NCBI RefSeq assembly: GCF_947169445.1
Contig: NZ_CAMVPU010000001.1
Location: 180,565 to 244,564, forward strand
Length of the DNA: 64,000 nucleotides
Reading direction: 5' to 3'
Source: an uncultured Butyrivibrio sp.
Lineage (GTDB): Bacteria; Bacillota; Clostridia; Lachnospirales; Lachnospiraceae
Shown here: positions 52,170 to 61,053 of the stretch, piece by piece
Layout: every line of letters begins with the position of its first letter
Numbering within the stretch: position 1 is the first letter of the stretch
Program-made: the position numbers and the translations under genes
The notes under the pieces: generated by a model
Told to the model about the DNA's origin: nothing
Databases searched by the model: none
The model's input: only the letters and a program-made list of their open reading frames with translations

Positions 52170-54167
52170 ATGAGTAAAAATCTGTTAGAGAGATTATCAG
52201 CAGTAGCACTTGCAGTTCCGATTGCATTTGCTTATCCATCAATTAGTGTAAGCGCCACGGAGGGCGAAACTACTCAACCAGTACATGCAAATGCAGGAGA
52301 GACTAAATCGTTTGAAGGAAATGTATCTGTCGTTGACTATGGCGCAGCTGTAGAGGCAAATGGAGAAGGCGCTAAAGCGGCTGTTGAAGGTAATGTTGTT
52401 GAAAACATAAAAGAAATATACGCTGGTAATGGTGCAGAAGCTAAAAATGGCGGTGAAGTTACAATTACCGGTGATGTTTCTGCTATATCGGAAAAAGAAA
52501 ATGGTTATGTGACTGGTGCTAATGCGCAGACTGGTGGAGAAGTAACTATTAATGGAAATGTAAGTTCTGATAATAGGGGTGTTTATGCTTATGATAAAGG
52601 TGAAGTAACAGTTGAAGGCAATGTTGATGCTAAGAGTAATGGTGTTGAATCAGCAAAAGAGTCAACTGTTGAAGTTAAAGGTAGTGTAAATGTTGAAGGG
52701 AAAGAGTCTAAGTATACATCAGATGGCAAAGAATATACTTCTACATCTGGAAGCGGTATCAGCGTGAATGAAAAATCCAAAGTTACGGTAAATGGTGATG
52801 TTAATTCATTAACTTCAGGTATATCTGCAGGTGGAGGTAGTGAGGCAAAAGTTGAAGGAAATGTTACTGCAACAGGAAGTATTTATGAAGCAGAAAACTA
52901 TAAGTCAAATGGTAGTTCTGGCGTATCTGCATATAACGAAGGCACAAAAGTAGAAGTTGGCGGAAATGTTTCAGCTCTTTCTACCGGTGTTGTTGCCGGA
53001 AGTGGATCAAATGTCACTGTTGAAGGAAATGTTACTGCAAGTGGTGGAACTACAGTAAGAGATGGCAATGAAACTAAAAGTGGAACCGGATTAGCAGTCA
53101 GTGGAGATGACACTAAGGCTACAGTAGGCGGAAATGTAACAGGATATAGCACTGGTACTTCTATTCAAATGGCCGCTGACAATAAGACTGAAATAACTGT
53201 CAAGGGAGATGTTATTGCTTCTTCAGAAGATGGAGTAGCACTTTCTGTAACTCCAGAAATAATATGGAGTCCTTATGATGATCAGGGACACCGCACAGGA
53301 CAATCCAAGCAGTATTCTGATGCTGAAGAGTTTCAAAAGAGTCTGCCAGAAATAACAGTTCATGCTCTTACTGGAACAACACCTATAAAGGTACTTGGTT
53401 ATTCTGATGAAAAATCCGCAGAATACGAGAAGGCAGTAGCTGAAACTATCAACTACATAATCAAGTACACAGAAGGTGTTTCAAACATTGAAGCAACCAA
53501 GAAAGATGATCTTTATACAACAAAACTTAATCAGGAATTTTCTTTCACTGTATCGGATGGCTATGATATTTCTTTAGATTCAAGTATTCTTAGCGTTAAG
53601 CAGGAGAATGGTAAATATATCGTAACTCTTAACAATGTTCAGGGCGGAATTAACCTTAATGCAATCAAGAGAGCAATTGAACAGGCTACAGGACAGGAAG
53701 TAGAAGTTCAGGTTAATCCTAATGCTCAGCCGGTTCCTGAAGCAGGAATGGAGAATCCATCACAGCCACCTGCAACAGCTCTTTATGTAGCACCAGCAAA
53801 TTCTTCAGGTGTTGCAGCAGCTGCAGTAGCAGTTGAAGGCGCAAAGGCTCCATCAAGAGCAGTTACACTTAATATCGAGCAGCTCACACCAGTTCAGTTC
53901 CAGGGCGCAATCATCAACAACATTGATGCAACTCCAGCCGGAACATCACTTCGTGTAGAGACCAATAAGCCAGCATGCTTCGATAGAAATATGCTCAACG
54001 CATTTGCTAAGAAGGCTACAGTAGATATGGAAGTTATCTTTACATATAACGGACAGAAACTTCGTGTTGTAATCCCTGCCGGATATGACATCACAAAGCT
54101 TCTTGATGAGAATGGATACTGCGGATTCCTTAGATTGGCTGCAATTCTTGGAGCAAACACTCTATAA
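52170..54167 (+). CDS. Secreted repeat protein, probable beta-helix, unknown function
   Basis: 665 residues. An N-terminal signal peptide (hydrophobic AVALAVPIAFAY, likely cut after SVSA) is followed by about twelve irregular repeats with the core V-x-G-(N/D)-V, such as VEGNVTA, VNGDVNS and VGGNVSA (about residues 48-355). They are spaced 20-40 residues apart, as in beta-helix adhesins. A middle region follows, then a Pro/Ala linker, and a compact C-terminal domain (about 565-665) with two cysteines (KPACFDRN, GYCGFL). No LPXTG motif or SLH repeat is present, so attachment is unknown. I do not recognise a named family. A strong AGGAGG site precedes the start. Confidence 0.8.
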   Translation: MSKNLLERLSAVALAVPIAFAYPSISVSATEGETTQPVHANAGETKSFEGNVSVVDYGAAVEANGEGAKAAVEGNVVENIKEIYAGNGAEAKNGGEVTITGDVSAISEKENGYVTGANAQTGGEVTINGNVSSDNRGVYAYDKGEVTVEGNVDAKSNGVESAKESTVEVKGSVNVEGKESKYTSDGKEYTSTSGSGISVNEKSKVTVNGDVNSLTSGISAGGGSEAKVEGNVTATGSIYEAENYKSNGSSGVSAYNEGTKVEVGGNVSALSTGVVAGSGSNVTVEGNVTASGGTTVRDGNETKSGTGLAVSGDDTKATVGGNVTGYSTGTSIQMAADNKTEITVKGDVIASSEDGVALSVTPEIIWSPYDDQGHRTGQSKQYSDAEEFQKSLPEITVHALTGTTPIKVLGYSDEKSAEYEKAVAETINYIIKYTEGVSNIEATKKDDLYTTKLNQEFSFTVSDGYDISLDSSILSVKQENGKYIVTLNNVQGGINLNAIKRAIEQATGQEVEVQVNPNAQPVPEAGMENPSQPPATALYVAPANSSGVAAAAVAVEGAKAPSRAVTLNIEQLTPVQFQGAIINNIDATPAGTSLRVETNKPACFDRNMLNAFAKKATVDMEVIFTYNGQKLRVVIPAGYDITKLLDENGYCGFLRLAAILGANTL

Positions 54168-54282
54168 GTAGAAGCTTACGATAATTCCTCAGGAAGATAC
54201 TCTATGATTAGAACCACAAAATGATTCTAATAGTTAAATAACCTTTGGAATATAAAAATTTGAAATTTATAAGCAATAATTT

Positions 54283-54340
54283 AAAGCTATCCTGTATATG
54301 ACTTTACCTAATAGTCTAATATAGGATAGCTTTCTTTTTT
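54283..54340 (+). terminator. Terminator of the secreted repeat protein gene
   Basis: AAAGCTATCCT pairs with AGGATAGCTTT around a 29-base loop, followed by CTTTTTT. Confidence 0.8.
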
Positions 54341-54345
54341 GCAAT

Positions 54346-54394
54346 GTGGATTTTTTTGTCATCACTACAAAAATGACAAGAAAATCCACTTTTT
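54346..54394 (+). terminator. Strong hairpin with T run directly before the sensor operon
   Basis: GTGGATTTTTTTGTCAT pairs with ATGACAAGAAAATCCAC: a 17-base stem with one G-T pair and a 10-base loop, followed by TTTTT. It lies 31 bases before the ATG at 54426. It is either a second tandem terminator for the gene to the left or an attenuator in the leader of the sensing operon. Confidence 0.72.
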
Positions 54395-54425
54395 CTTGCC
54401 GATACCATCTGATAAAATCTTCCTT

Positions 54426-55526
54426 ATGAATACACAAAATGATGAGATATTTCAAAAGAAAATAACCAGACAATACATAGTTTTACTTTTTACTTTGATT
54501 TTTATGGTACTGACCCTACTTGGGGGTTCTTTATATTTTAAGTTCTATAAAAACGCTCTTGTAAAACAGGGAGATGCCAGAGAATATGGCAAGTATTTCG
54601 TGATGATTGCTGACAATTATAAGTCGGATTTTTTGCAGTCAGTATATAAAGGTGCGTTGCAGGCAGCAAAGGATGAGAATATATATCTTGATCTTTTGGG
54701 CGAGAATCTTCAAGGCGGCTATACTACTAAAGAACTTATGAGAATTGCCATCGATTCAAAGGTTGATGGCATTATAGTCGATGCCGGTGAATCTGATGAG
54801 ATGACAGCCCTCATAGATGAAGCAACTCACAAGAATATTCCTGTTGTTACACTTTATAATGACAGCACTCACTCAGAAAGGGTGAGTTTTGTTGGCGTGG
54901 GGGGATATAGCGTAGGTAAACTCTATGGCAAGCAGATAGTCAACATTATCAAGGAAAAGAGAAGACAAGAATTAAGTGATCTTGAAAAAATAGATGATAG
55001 GAAGCAGATCCAGATAGCTGTCCTTGCAAATGCTGATGCAACAGATGCAGGACAGAACATTATCATTGCTTCCATGCAGGATACGATTCGGGCAGAGAAT
55101 GCTACGGATTCAGAGTTTTCAGTATCTATAGTGGCAATAGATAATACCAATAATTTCTCGGTTGAGGAATCAATCAGGGATATATTTTTGCATGAAGAGG
55201 TGCCGGATGTAATAGTTTGCCTTAATGAGCTTACTACTGTCTGCGCTTATCAGGCTGTAGTAGATTTCAATATGGTGGGAGATGTTAATATCCTTGGTTA
55301 CTATGCTTCCGAGGATATAGTAAAGGCTATAGAAAGAGGCGGCATCTATGCTACTATCGCTGTCGATACTACGCAGCTCGGACAGTACTGTATAGAGGCG
55401 TTATATGATTACATAGATTCCGGCAATACAAGTGAATACTACCTGGCGGATATTATGCTTATAGATGGTGATAATGTAGAGAACTTTATTAAAAAGGAGG
55501 AAGAAAATGAAGAGATTCCTCAATAG
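54426..55526 (+). CDS. Membrane-anchored sugar-binding sensor protein (XylFII-like)
   Basis: 366 residues. An uncleaved N-terminal membrane helix (about 17-39, LLFTLIFMVLTLLGGSLYF) is followed by an extracellular type-I periplasmic-binding-protein domain (Peripla_BP_4 type), with VDGIIVDAGESDEM and IPVVTLYND as fold markers. No lipobox is present. The gene order binding protein, LytS/YesM kinase, YesN regulator matches the XylFII-LytS-YesN xylose-sensing system described in Clostridium beijerinckii, where the binding protein binds the kinase ectodomain. I chose the ATG at 54426; no clear ribosome site is seen. It overlaps the kinase gene by 20 bases. Confidence 0.83.
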   Translation: MNTQNDEIFQKKITRQYIVLLFTLIFMVLTLLGGSLYFKFYKNALVKQGDAREYGKYFVMIADNYKSDFLQSVYKGALQAAKDENIYLDLLGENLQGGYTTKELMRIAIDSKVDGIIVDAGESDEMTALIDEATHKNIPVVTLYNDSTHSERVSFVGVGGYSVGKLYGKQIVNIIKEKRRQELSDLEKIDDRKQIQIAVLANADATDAGQNIIIASMQDTIRAENATDSEFSVSIVAIDNTNNFSVEESIRDIFLHEEVPDVIVCLNELTTVCAYQAVVDFNMVGDVNILGYYASEDIVKAIERGGIYATIAVDTTQLGQYCIEALYDYIDSGNTSEYYLADIMLIDGDNVENFIKKEEENEEIPQ

Positions 55527-56982
55527 TTCTTTGCAGGCCAAAGTCATAAATGTCTGCGTGTTTGCCAATGTCCTTATATTTGTTGTTAATATTTTCCTGA
55601 TTCTTGGAATTAATAGTATGGGAAAAGACATGGGGCTTGTTTATGAAGATAACAGATCTCTTAACGAACTGTCCAATTCCCTAAGCGGAGTACAGGACTC
55701 AATGACTCTTTATCTTAGTTCCAAAACCAGTGAGTCCCTTGAGAACTATTACATCAGCGCCCAGAAATTTCAGGAAAATGTCGATGAACTGGATGATAAG
55801 ATAACTGATCTGTCCTATAACAGGATTGAGAGAAATATCAAGATGATGTCAGGCACCTATCTTGGTCTTGTTGAGCAGACAATTGAATCAAAGCGTGGAC
55901 GAAATGTTGAGAAGTACAGAGCTTATTATGAGAGATCAACAGAGCTTTATGGGGATATAAAGGCATATATCACGAGCCTTAATCTGGAGCTTTTTGCCGG
56001 TAATTCTGAGAATTTCTATGCGCTTATGATAGCTTTTCGATCTTTTGAGATAATAGCAATAGCAATTCTGACCTTTGTTATGATCGGAAATGTAATAATT
56101 GTTACAAGCTTTGTGAGTGCGGCTATCATGCCCCTTAAAAAACTGGCAAAGTCTGCTGATGAGGTTTCAGGTGGCAATTTTGATGTGGAGCTTCCTGGTG
56201 CTATTTATGATGATGAGATTGGAATAGTAATCAGGGCCTTTGGCAAGATGGTTGTCAGCATTAAGGATTATATCGAAAGGTTAAAAGAAAGCCTTGAAAA
56301 AGAAGCACAGCTTCAGCAAAAAGAGCTTACTATGGAGGCTCACCTAAAAGATGCACAGCTTAAGTATCTTCAGGCTCAGATTAATCCGCACTTTCTTTTT
56401 AACACTCTTAATGCCGGAGCACAGCTGGCGATGATGGAAGGTGCTGACAGAACCTATGAATATGTTCAGACTGTAGCAGATTTCTTTAGATACAATGTCA
56501 AAAATAATAAAGGGACCGTTACTTTAAGAGAAGAAGTGACTCTGGTTGACAATTATATTCAGATTTTGAACGTGCGTTTTTCCGGCGATATTGGATATGA
56601 AAAACAGGTGGATGAAAGACTCCTTGATTACAGAATGCCAAGTATGATTTTGCAGCCTGTAGTTGAAAATGCCGTTAACCATGGAATAAGAGAGATGGCT
56701 GGTGACGGCAAAATACTTCTGAAAATATTCAGAGAAGATAATATTCTTTGCATAAGTATTATTGATAATGGCAAGGGAATGAGTAAGGAGACAATAGATG
56801 AAATATTGTCCGGAACTTTAAATCATGTGGAGGATGATTTTAACAATAACGGAATCGGAATGGATAACGTTATATCAAGGCTAAGTCTTTTTTCGGGCAG
56901 TAGAAAAGCACTTCAGATTTTTAGTGAGGGTGAGGGGAAGGGATGTGAAGTAAAGATTTCCCTTCCTCTTGGGGAGAGTTAA
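55507..56982 (+). CDS. LytS/YesM-type sensor histidine kinase
   Basis: 491 residues. Two membrane helices (about 12-36 and 178-205) enclose an extracellular helical region, followed by a HAMP domain (about 205-258), a coiled coil, and the His_kinase domain with His295 in AQINPHFLFNTLNAG. An ATPase domain has QPVVENAVNHGI, DNGKGM and NNGIGMDNV. AAAGGAGG precedes the ATG. The small ectodomain suggests that sensing is delegated to the partner binding protein upstream. It probably phosphorylates the adjacent YesN regulator. Confidence 0.93.
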   Translation: MKRFLNSSLQAKVINVCVFANVLIFVVNIFLILGINSMGKDMGLVYEDNRSLNELSNSLSGVQDSMTLYLSSKTSESLENYYISAQKFQENVDELDDKITDLSYNRIERNIKMMSGTYLGLVEQTIESKRGRNVEKYRAYYERSTELYGDIKAYITSLNLELFAGNSENFYALMIAFRSFEIIAIAILTFVMIGNVIIVTSFVSAAIMPLKKLAKSADEVSGGNFDVELPGAIYDDEIGIVIRAFGKMVVSIKDYIERLKESLEKEAQLQQKELTMEAHLKDAQLKYLQAQINPHFLFNTLNAGAQLAMMEGADRTYEYVQTVADFFRYNVKNNKGTVTLREEVTLVDNYIQILNVRFSGDIGYEKQVDERLLDYRMPSMILQPVVENAVNHGIREMAGDGKILLKIFREDNILCISIIDNGKGMSKETIDEILSGTLNHVEDDFNNNGIGMDNVISRLSLFSGSRKALQIFSEGEGKGCEVKISLPLGES

Positions 56983-56985
56983 TAA

Positions 56986-58587
56986 ATGTATAGGATAATG
57001 CTGGCTGATGATGAGGGAATTGTCATCGACTCAACTAAATATATTATTGAAAAAGAATTTGGTGGAAGCTGCGAGGTGAAATTTGCCAAGACCGGCAGAA
57101 AGGTTATAGAACTTGCAGAAGCTTTCAGACCTGACATTGCCATAGTGGATATTCATATGCCTGGAATTAACGGTATAGATGCCATCAGAGAAATGCAGCG
57201 TTTTTGCACCAACACAGTTTTTATTATTATGTCTGCTTATGATAAATTTGACTATGCCAAGGAAGCCATTAAACTTGGTGTTCTTGAATTTATTACAAAG
57301 CCCATGGATAAGACCAAAATCATAAACGTTCTTAAAAAAGCCATGGAGCAGATAGAAAGAGACAGGGAAAAAAGAAGCAATGAGCTGTTGATAAAAGAAA
57401 AGCTTGAGACCGTTGAACCTATCATTGAAAATGGCCTTATTTACGATATTCTTTTACAGGAGCATTTTGAAGAGGATATCGATAATTATAAGGCTCTTCT
57501 TGGAATAACTGAAAACTATGGGTATATGATGGCTATTGTATGCGGAGATTCCCAGGAGGGAAATCACATGACAAATGCCATTGGAAGTTCAGTAAAGCTT
57601 TCCGGCAAATATCAGGAAATTCGGGAAGGTGTTAAAACCTTTTTTGACTGCAAAATTGGAAATGTCATGGCCAACAAGATTGCTGTTCTTGTTCCGCAGG
57701 AATCATCACAAATGGATTATTCTGAAAGGTCTGAACACATTGACAGAGCAAGGGAGATGGCCAGGTTCCTTAGGAAAAGAACTGATATCAGCTTCAGAGT
57801 AGGTATTGGAGGAGTTAAACCGTTAAAAGAACTCATGGACTCCTATAAGGAGGCCCTAAATGCTCTTATAGCTACCACAGGAAGTGTTGCCCACGCAGAT
57901 GATCTCAGTACAGAATGCGATTATGAAGATGGATATCCCAAGGCTTTGGAGAAGCCTCTTTTTGACGCCGTGTCTAAAGGTGAACTTAACGAGACGCAGG
58001 TAATTGCCTCAAAATATGCGGACTGGATGACTCAGAAGGCATCCGATGGTGATCTGATGTCCATGAGACTTAAGTGCCTTGAGTTTGCTCTTTATGCTGA
58101 GCATCTTGCCTACCAAAGCGGTGGACAGACCTATAGATACTCCAGCAGATCAGAATATCTTCCTGAGATAATGGCTCTGTCAGATGCAGATTCTATAAGA
58201 GGCTGGTTCATGGATAAAGTGACAAGAGCCTGCAGGGATGTTATCAGTAAGAAACAGGAGCGTTCCGGCAATATCATAAGGACTGCGAAGGAGTATATAG
58301 AGACGCATTTTGATAAGGATATTTCGCTGGACGATGTTTCAAGAGTAGTTAATATTTCTTCTTATTATTTCAGTAAGATTTTTAAGGAAGAGAGCGGACT
58401 GAATTTTATAGAATACCTTACCAACGTTAGAATAGACCATGCCAAAGAGCTATTGGAAGATTCGGATTTATCCATTAAAGAAATCTGTGTTTCCTGTGGC
58501 TATTCAGATCCTAATTATTTTAGTAGAAGCTTTAAGAAGAATGTTGGTGTTACACCTACAGAATATAAGGATAAATATTTGATATAA
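56986..58587 (+). CDS. YesN-type response regulator with AraC DNA-binding domain
   Basis: 533 residues. The receiver domain (1-120) has the acidic pair ADDE, the phosphoacceptor Asp55 in VDIHMPG, and the conserved Lys in ITKPM. A long middle region (about 140-410) resembles those of other YesN proteins. The C-terminal AraC-type double helix-turn-helix (about 430-533) shows ISSYYFSKIFKEESG and CGYSDPNYFSRSFKK. It starts 3 bases after the kinase gene. Likely targets are the xylF and chvE-mmsAB genes downstream. Confidence 0.93.
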   Translation: MYRIMLADDEGIVIDSTKYIIEKEFGGSCEVKFAKTGRKVIELAEAFRPDIAIVDIHMPGINGIDAIREMQRFCTNTVFIIMSAYDKFDYAKEAIKLGVLEFITKPMDKTKIINVLKKAMEQIERDREKRSNELLIKEKLETVEPIIENGLIYDILLQEHFEEDIDNYKALLGITENYGYMMAIVCGDSQEGNHMTNAIGSSVKLSGKYQEIREGVKTFFDCKIGNVMANKIAVLVPQESSQMDYSERSEHIDRAREMARFLRKRTDISFRVGIGGVKPLKELMDSYKEALNALIATTGSVAHADDLSTECDYEDGYPKALEKPLFDAVSKGELNETQVIASKYADWMTQKASDGDLMSMRLKCLEFALYAEHLAYQSGGQTYRYSSRSEYLPEIMALSDADSIRGWFMDKVTRACRDVISKKQERSGNIIRTAKEYIETHFDKDISLDDVSRVVNISSYYFSKIFKEESGLNFIEYLTNVRIDHAKELLEDSDLSIKEICVSCGYSDPNYFSRSFKKNVGVTPTEYKDKYLI

Positions 58588-58632
58588 ACAAATTCAGTTT
58601 GTCTTTTTAACATATATTTGGGGAAGAACAAT

Positions 58633-59691
58633 ATGGGGAAAAAAAGATTTTTAGCGTCGTTAATCTTAGTTTCACTTTTTTGTGTGTGCATATGCGGCTG
58701 TAGCAGCGGTAAAATCGAAAATGCAGGTAATGCCAAAAAAAGTGATGATAAAATCCAGATTGGTATGTGTTTTGATTCCTTTGTTATCGAGAGATGGCAG
58801 AGGGACAGGGATGTCTTTGTATCAACTGCTAAGGAACTTGGAGCGGAAGTAAATGTTCAGAATGCCAATGGGGATGTCAACCAGCAGCGAAGTCAGATTG
58901 AGTATTTTATAAAAAAGGATATGGATGTCATTGTAATCATAAGCATTGATCCGGTCGCTATATCCGATTTAGTAAAAAAAGCTCAGGACGAGGGAATAAA
59001 GGTGATTGCTTATGACAGACCGATTGCCAATGCCGGAGTTGATCTATATATATCTTTTGATAATGAGATGGTAGGTCAGATGATGGGAGAAGCCTTTGTT
59101 CAAAATGGCCTGGAAAATGGGAAAGTCTTGATGATATGCGGATCTCTTACAGATTATAATGTCCCAATGGTAGAAGAAGGCTTTATGAAAACCATGGAAG
59201 AAAGTGGTAACGAAGTACTCGATGTCTTTTACGCGGAAGGCTGGAAGGCTGAGGCCGCCGGAAATTATATTTATAACTATCCTGACCTGGTCAGCGAGGC
59301 TGATGCTATTATGTGCGGTAATGATGATCTGGCCAGCAGAGTTGTCTTTGCTCTTTCTGAGCAGCGACTTGCCGGTAAGAAAATGGTGGCAGGACAGGAT
59401 GCTGATCTTGAGGCTTGTCAGAGAATTGTAGAAGGCACGCAGCTTATGACTGTGTATAAGCCTATAGAAAAACTTGCTGGCAGAGCTGCAGAAGCAGCAA
59501 TCATGCTGGCTAGAGGTGAGAATTTTAGTGAAGAGGAAATTTCCGAATATGATGATGGGAATAGGATTGTTCCTTATATAAAGATTGAACCACTTAGCGT
59601 GACTGCTGATAACATGGATGATGTCATCATAAAAAGCGGATTCCATCTAAAGGAAGATGTATACTTAAATGTCCCATCACAAATGGAATAG
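58633..59691 (+). CDS. xylF: D-xylose-binding lipoprotein (XylF-like)
   Basis: 352 residues. The signal peptide ends in the lipobox-like ICGC. The mature protein closely follows XylF: IERWQRDRDVFV, QNANGDVNQQRSQIEYF, VIAYDRPI, YISFDNE, GQDADLEACQRI and TQLMTVYKPI, all close to the xylose-binding protein of enteric bacteria. I chose the ATG at 58633 behind GGGGAAG; a TTG at 58618 is in frame but not supported. It belongs to the regulatory operon and is followed by a terminator, with no XylGH-type genes of its own. It may therefore serve sensing or feed the downstream transporter. Confidence 0.88.
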   Translation: MGKKRFLASLILVSLFCVCICGCSSGKIENAGNAKKSDDKIQIGMCFDSFVIERWQRDRDVFVSTAKELGAEVNVQNANGDVNQQRSQIEYFIKKDMDVIVIISIDPVAISDLVKKAQDEGIKVIAYDRPIANAGVDLYISFDNEMVGQMMGEAFVQNGLENGKVLMICGSLTDYNVPMVEEGFMKTMEESGNEVLDVFYAEGWKAEAAGNYIYNYPDLVSEADAIMCGNDDLASRVVFALSEQRLAGKKMVAGQDADLEACQRIVEGTQLMTVYKPIEKLAGRAAEAAIMLARGENFSEEEISEYDDGNRIVPYIKIEPLSVTADNMDDVIIKSGFHLKEDVYLNVPSQME

Positions 59692-59703
59692 CAATATATT
59701 GAG

Positions 59704-59758
59704 AAAGAAAGCTGTGCTGGCAAAAAAATGCTAGCACAGCTTTCTTTTACCCTTTTAT
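59704..59758 (+). terminator. Terminator between the sensing operon and chvE
   Basis: AAAGAAAGCTGTGCTGGC pairs with GCTAGCACAGCTTTCTTT (18 bases, one G-T pair) around an A-rich loop; the tail is only partly T-rich. Confidence 0.72.
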
Positions 59759-59874
59759 TAGCATAAAAATGTGCTGCCTTTCACAATTTATTACGGCTTT
59801 ATCCATGGTAAATTGTCATTGTCAGGTACAACTGATGAACATCAATTAAATATTTTGTGTTGGAGGAAAAAGAA

Positions 59875-60957
59875 ATGAAGAAAAAGTTACTTAGCGCAGT
59901 TCTTGCAACTGCAATGGCAGCTTCTCTCCTAGCAGGATGTGGAAGCGCAGCATCAACCCAGACATCATCTGGCAGTAGCAATGGTAAGGTTGGAGTAGCA
60001 ATGCCTACTAAGGACCTTCAGAGATGGAACCAGGATGGAGCAAACATGGAGAAACAGCTTAAGGAAGCTGGTTATGAGGTAGATCTTCAGTATGCTTCAA
60101 ATGATATCGCAACTCAAGTTTCTCAGATTGAGAATATGATCAGTTCAGGATCAAAGGTTCTGGTTATTGCATCTATTGATGGTGATTCTCTTGGAACAGT
60201 TCTTGCTCAGGCTAAGGAGCAGGGCGTTAAGGTTATAGCTTATGACCGTCTTATCATGAATTCAGATGCTGTTTCATATTATGCTACATTTGATAACTAC
60301 ATGGTAGGAACAAAGCAGGGGGAATATATTAAGCAGCAGCTTGATCTTGATAATGCAGCAGGTCCTTTCAATCTTGAGATCTTTACAGGTGACCCTGGTG
60401 ACAACAATGCAAGATTCTTCTATGGCGGTGCTGTAGATGTTCTTAAGCCATATATCGATTCCGGTAAGCTGGTTGTTAAGTCAGGTCAGGTTGATTTCGA
60501 TAACGTTGCTACAGCTAACTGGTCAACAGAGAATGCTCAGTCAAGAATGGATGCTATTATTTCTGCTAACTATGCTGATGGAACAAAGCTTGATGCAGTT
60601 CTTTGCTCAAACGATTCAACAGCACTTGGCGTAACAAACTCTCTTGAAGCTAACTACACTGGTGACTGGCCAATCATCACAGGTCAGGACTGTGACGTTG
60701 CTAATGTTAAGAACATGATTGCTGGAAAGCAGTCAATGTCTATCTTTAAAGATACTCGTGACCTTGCAGCTCAGACAGTAAAGATGGTTGATGCAATCAT
60801 GAAGGGCACAGAAGCTCCTGTTAACGATACAAAGACATACGATAACGGAACAGGTATCATTCCTTCATACCTTTGCGAACCTGTATTTGCAGATGTAAAC
60901 AACTATAAGCAGCTTCTTATCGACTCCGGATACTATACAGAGGATCAGCTTAAGTAA
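59875..60957 (+). CDS. chvE: ChvE-type multiple monosaccharide-binding lipoprotein
   Basis: 360 residues with lipobox LLAGC. The mature protein is strikingly like ChvE: VGVAMPTKDLQRW, VLVIASIDGDSL, VIAYDRLIMNS, SYYATFDNYMVG, DNNARFFYGGA, LKPYIDSGKLVVKSGQ and ending YYTEDQLK. ChvE binds several aldoses, including xylose, arabinose, glucose and galactose. The ATG at 59875 has GGAGG 8 bases upstream; a GTG six codons earlier is not needed. Codon use is strongly biased, suggesting high expression. A hairpin separates it from mmsA. Confidence 0.95.
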   Translation: MKKKLLSAVLATAMAASLLAGCGSAASTQTSSGSSNGKVGVAMPTKDLQRWNQDGANMEKQLKEAGYEVDLQYASNDIATQVSQIENMISSGSKVLVIASIDGDSLGTVLAQAKEQGVKVIAYDRLIMNSDAVSYYATFDNYMVGTKQGEYIKQQLDLDNAAGPFNLEIFTGDPGDNNARFFYGGAVDVLKPYIDSGKLVVKSGQVDFDNVATANWSTENAQSRMDAIISANYADGTKLDAVLCSNDSTALGVTNSLEANYTGDWPIITGQDCDVANVKNMIAGKQSMSIFKDTRDLAAQTVKMVDAIMKGTEAPVNDTKTYDNGTGIIPSYLCEPVFADVNNYKQLLIDSGYYTEDQLK

Positions 60958-60978
60958 TATTGAAAAATAATTGCTATT

Positions 60979-61006
60979 TTGAGGCGGGCTTTTTAACCCG
61001 CCTCAA
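60979..61006 (+). other. Intercistronic hairpin between chvE and mmsA
   Basis: TTGAGGCGGG and CCCGCCTCAA form a perfect 10-base stem with an 8-base loop. No T run follows. Such hairpins behind binding-protein genes commonly protect the upstream message so that more binding protein than ATPase is made. Confidence 0.55.
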
Positions 61007-61053
61007 TTAAAGAAAACTACAAGTATAAATTTAAGAGATAAGGAGGGGTTAAA

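Noticed and set aside
59044..59646. 200-codon minus-strand frame opposite the xylF-like gene
   Set aside because: Antisense to a well-recognised binding protein, with no motif and unlikely composition.
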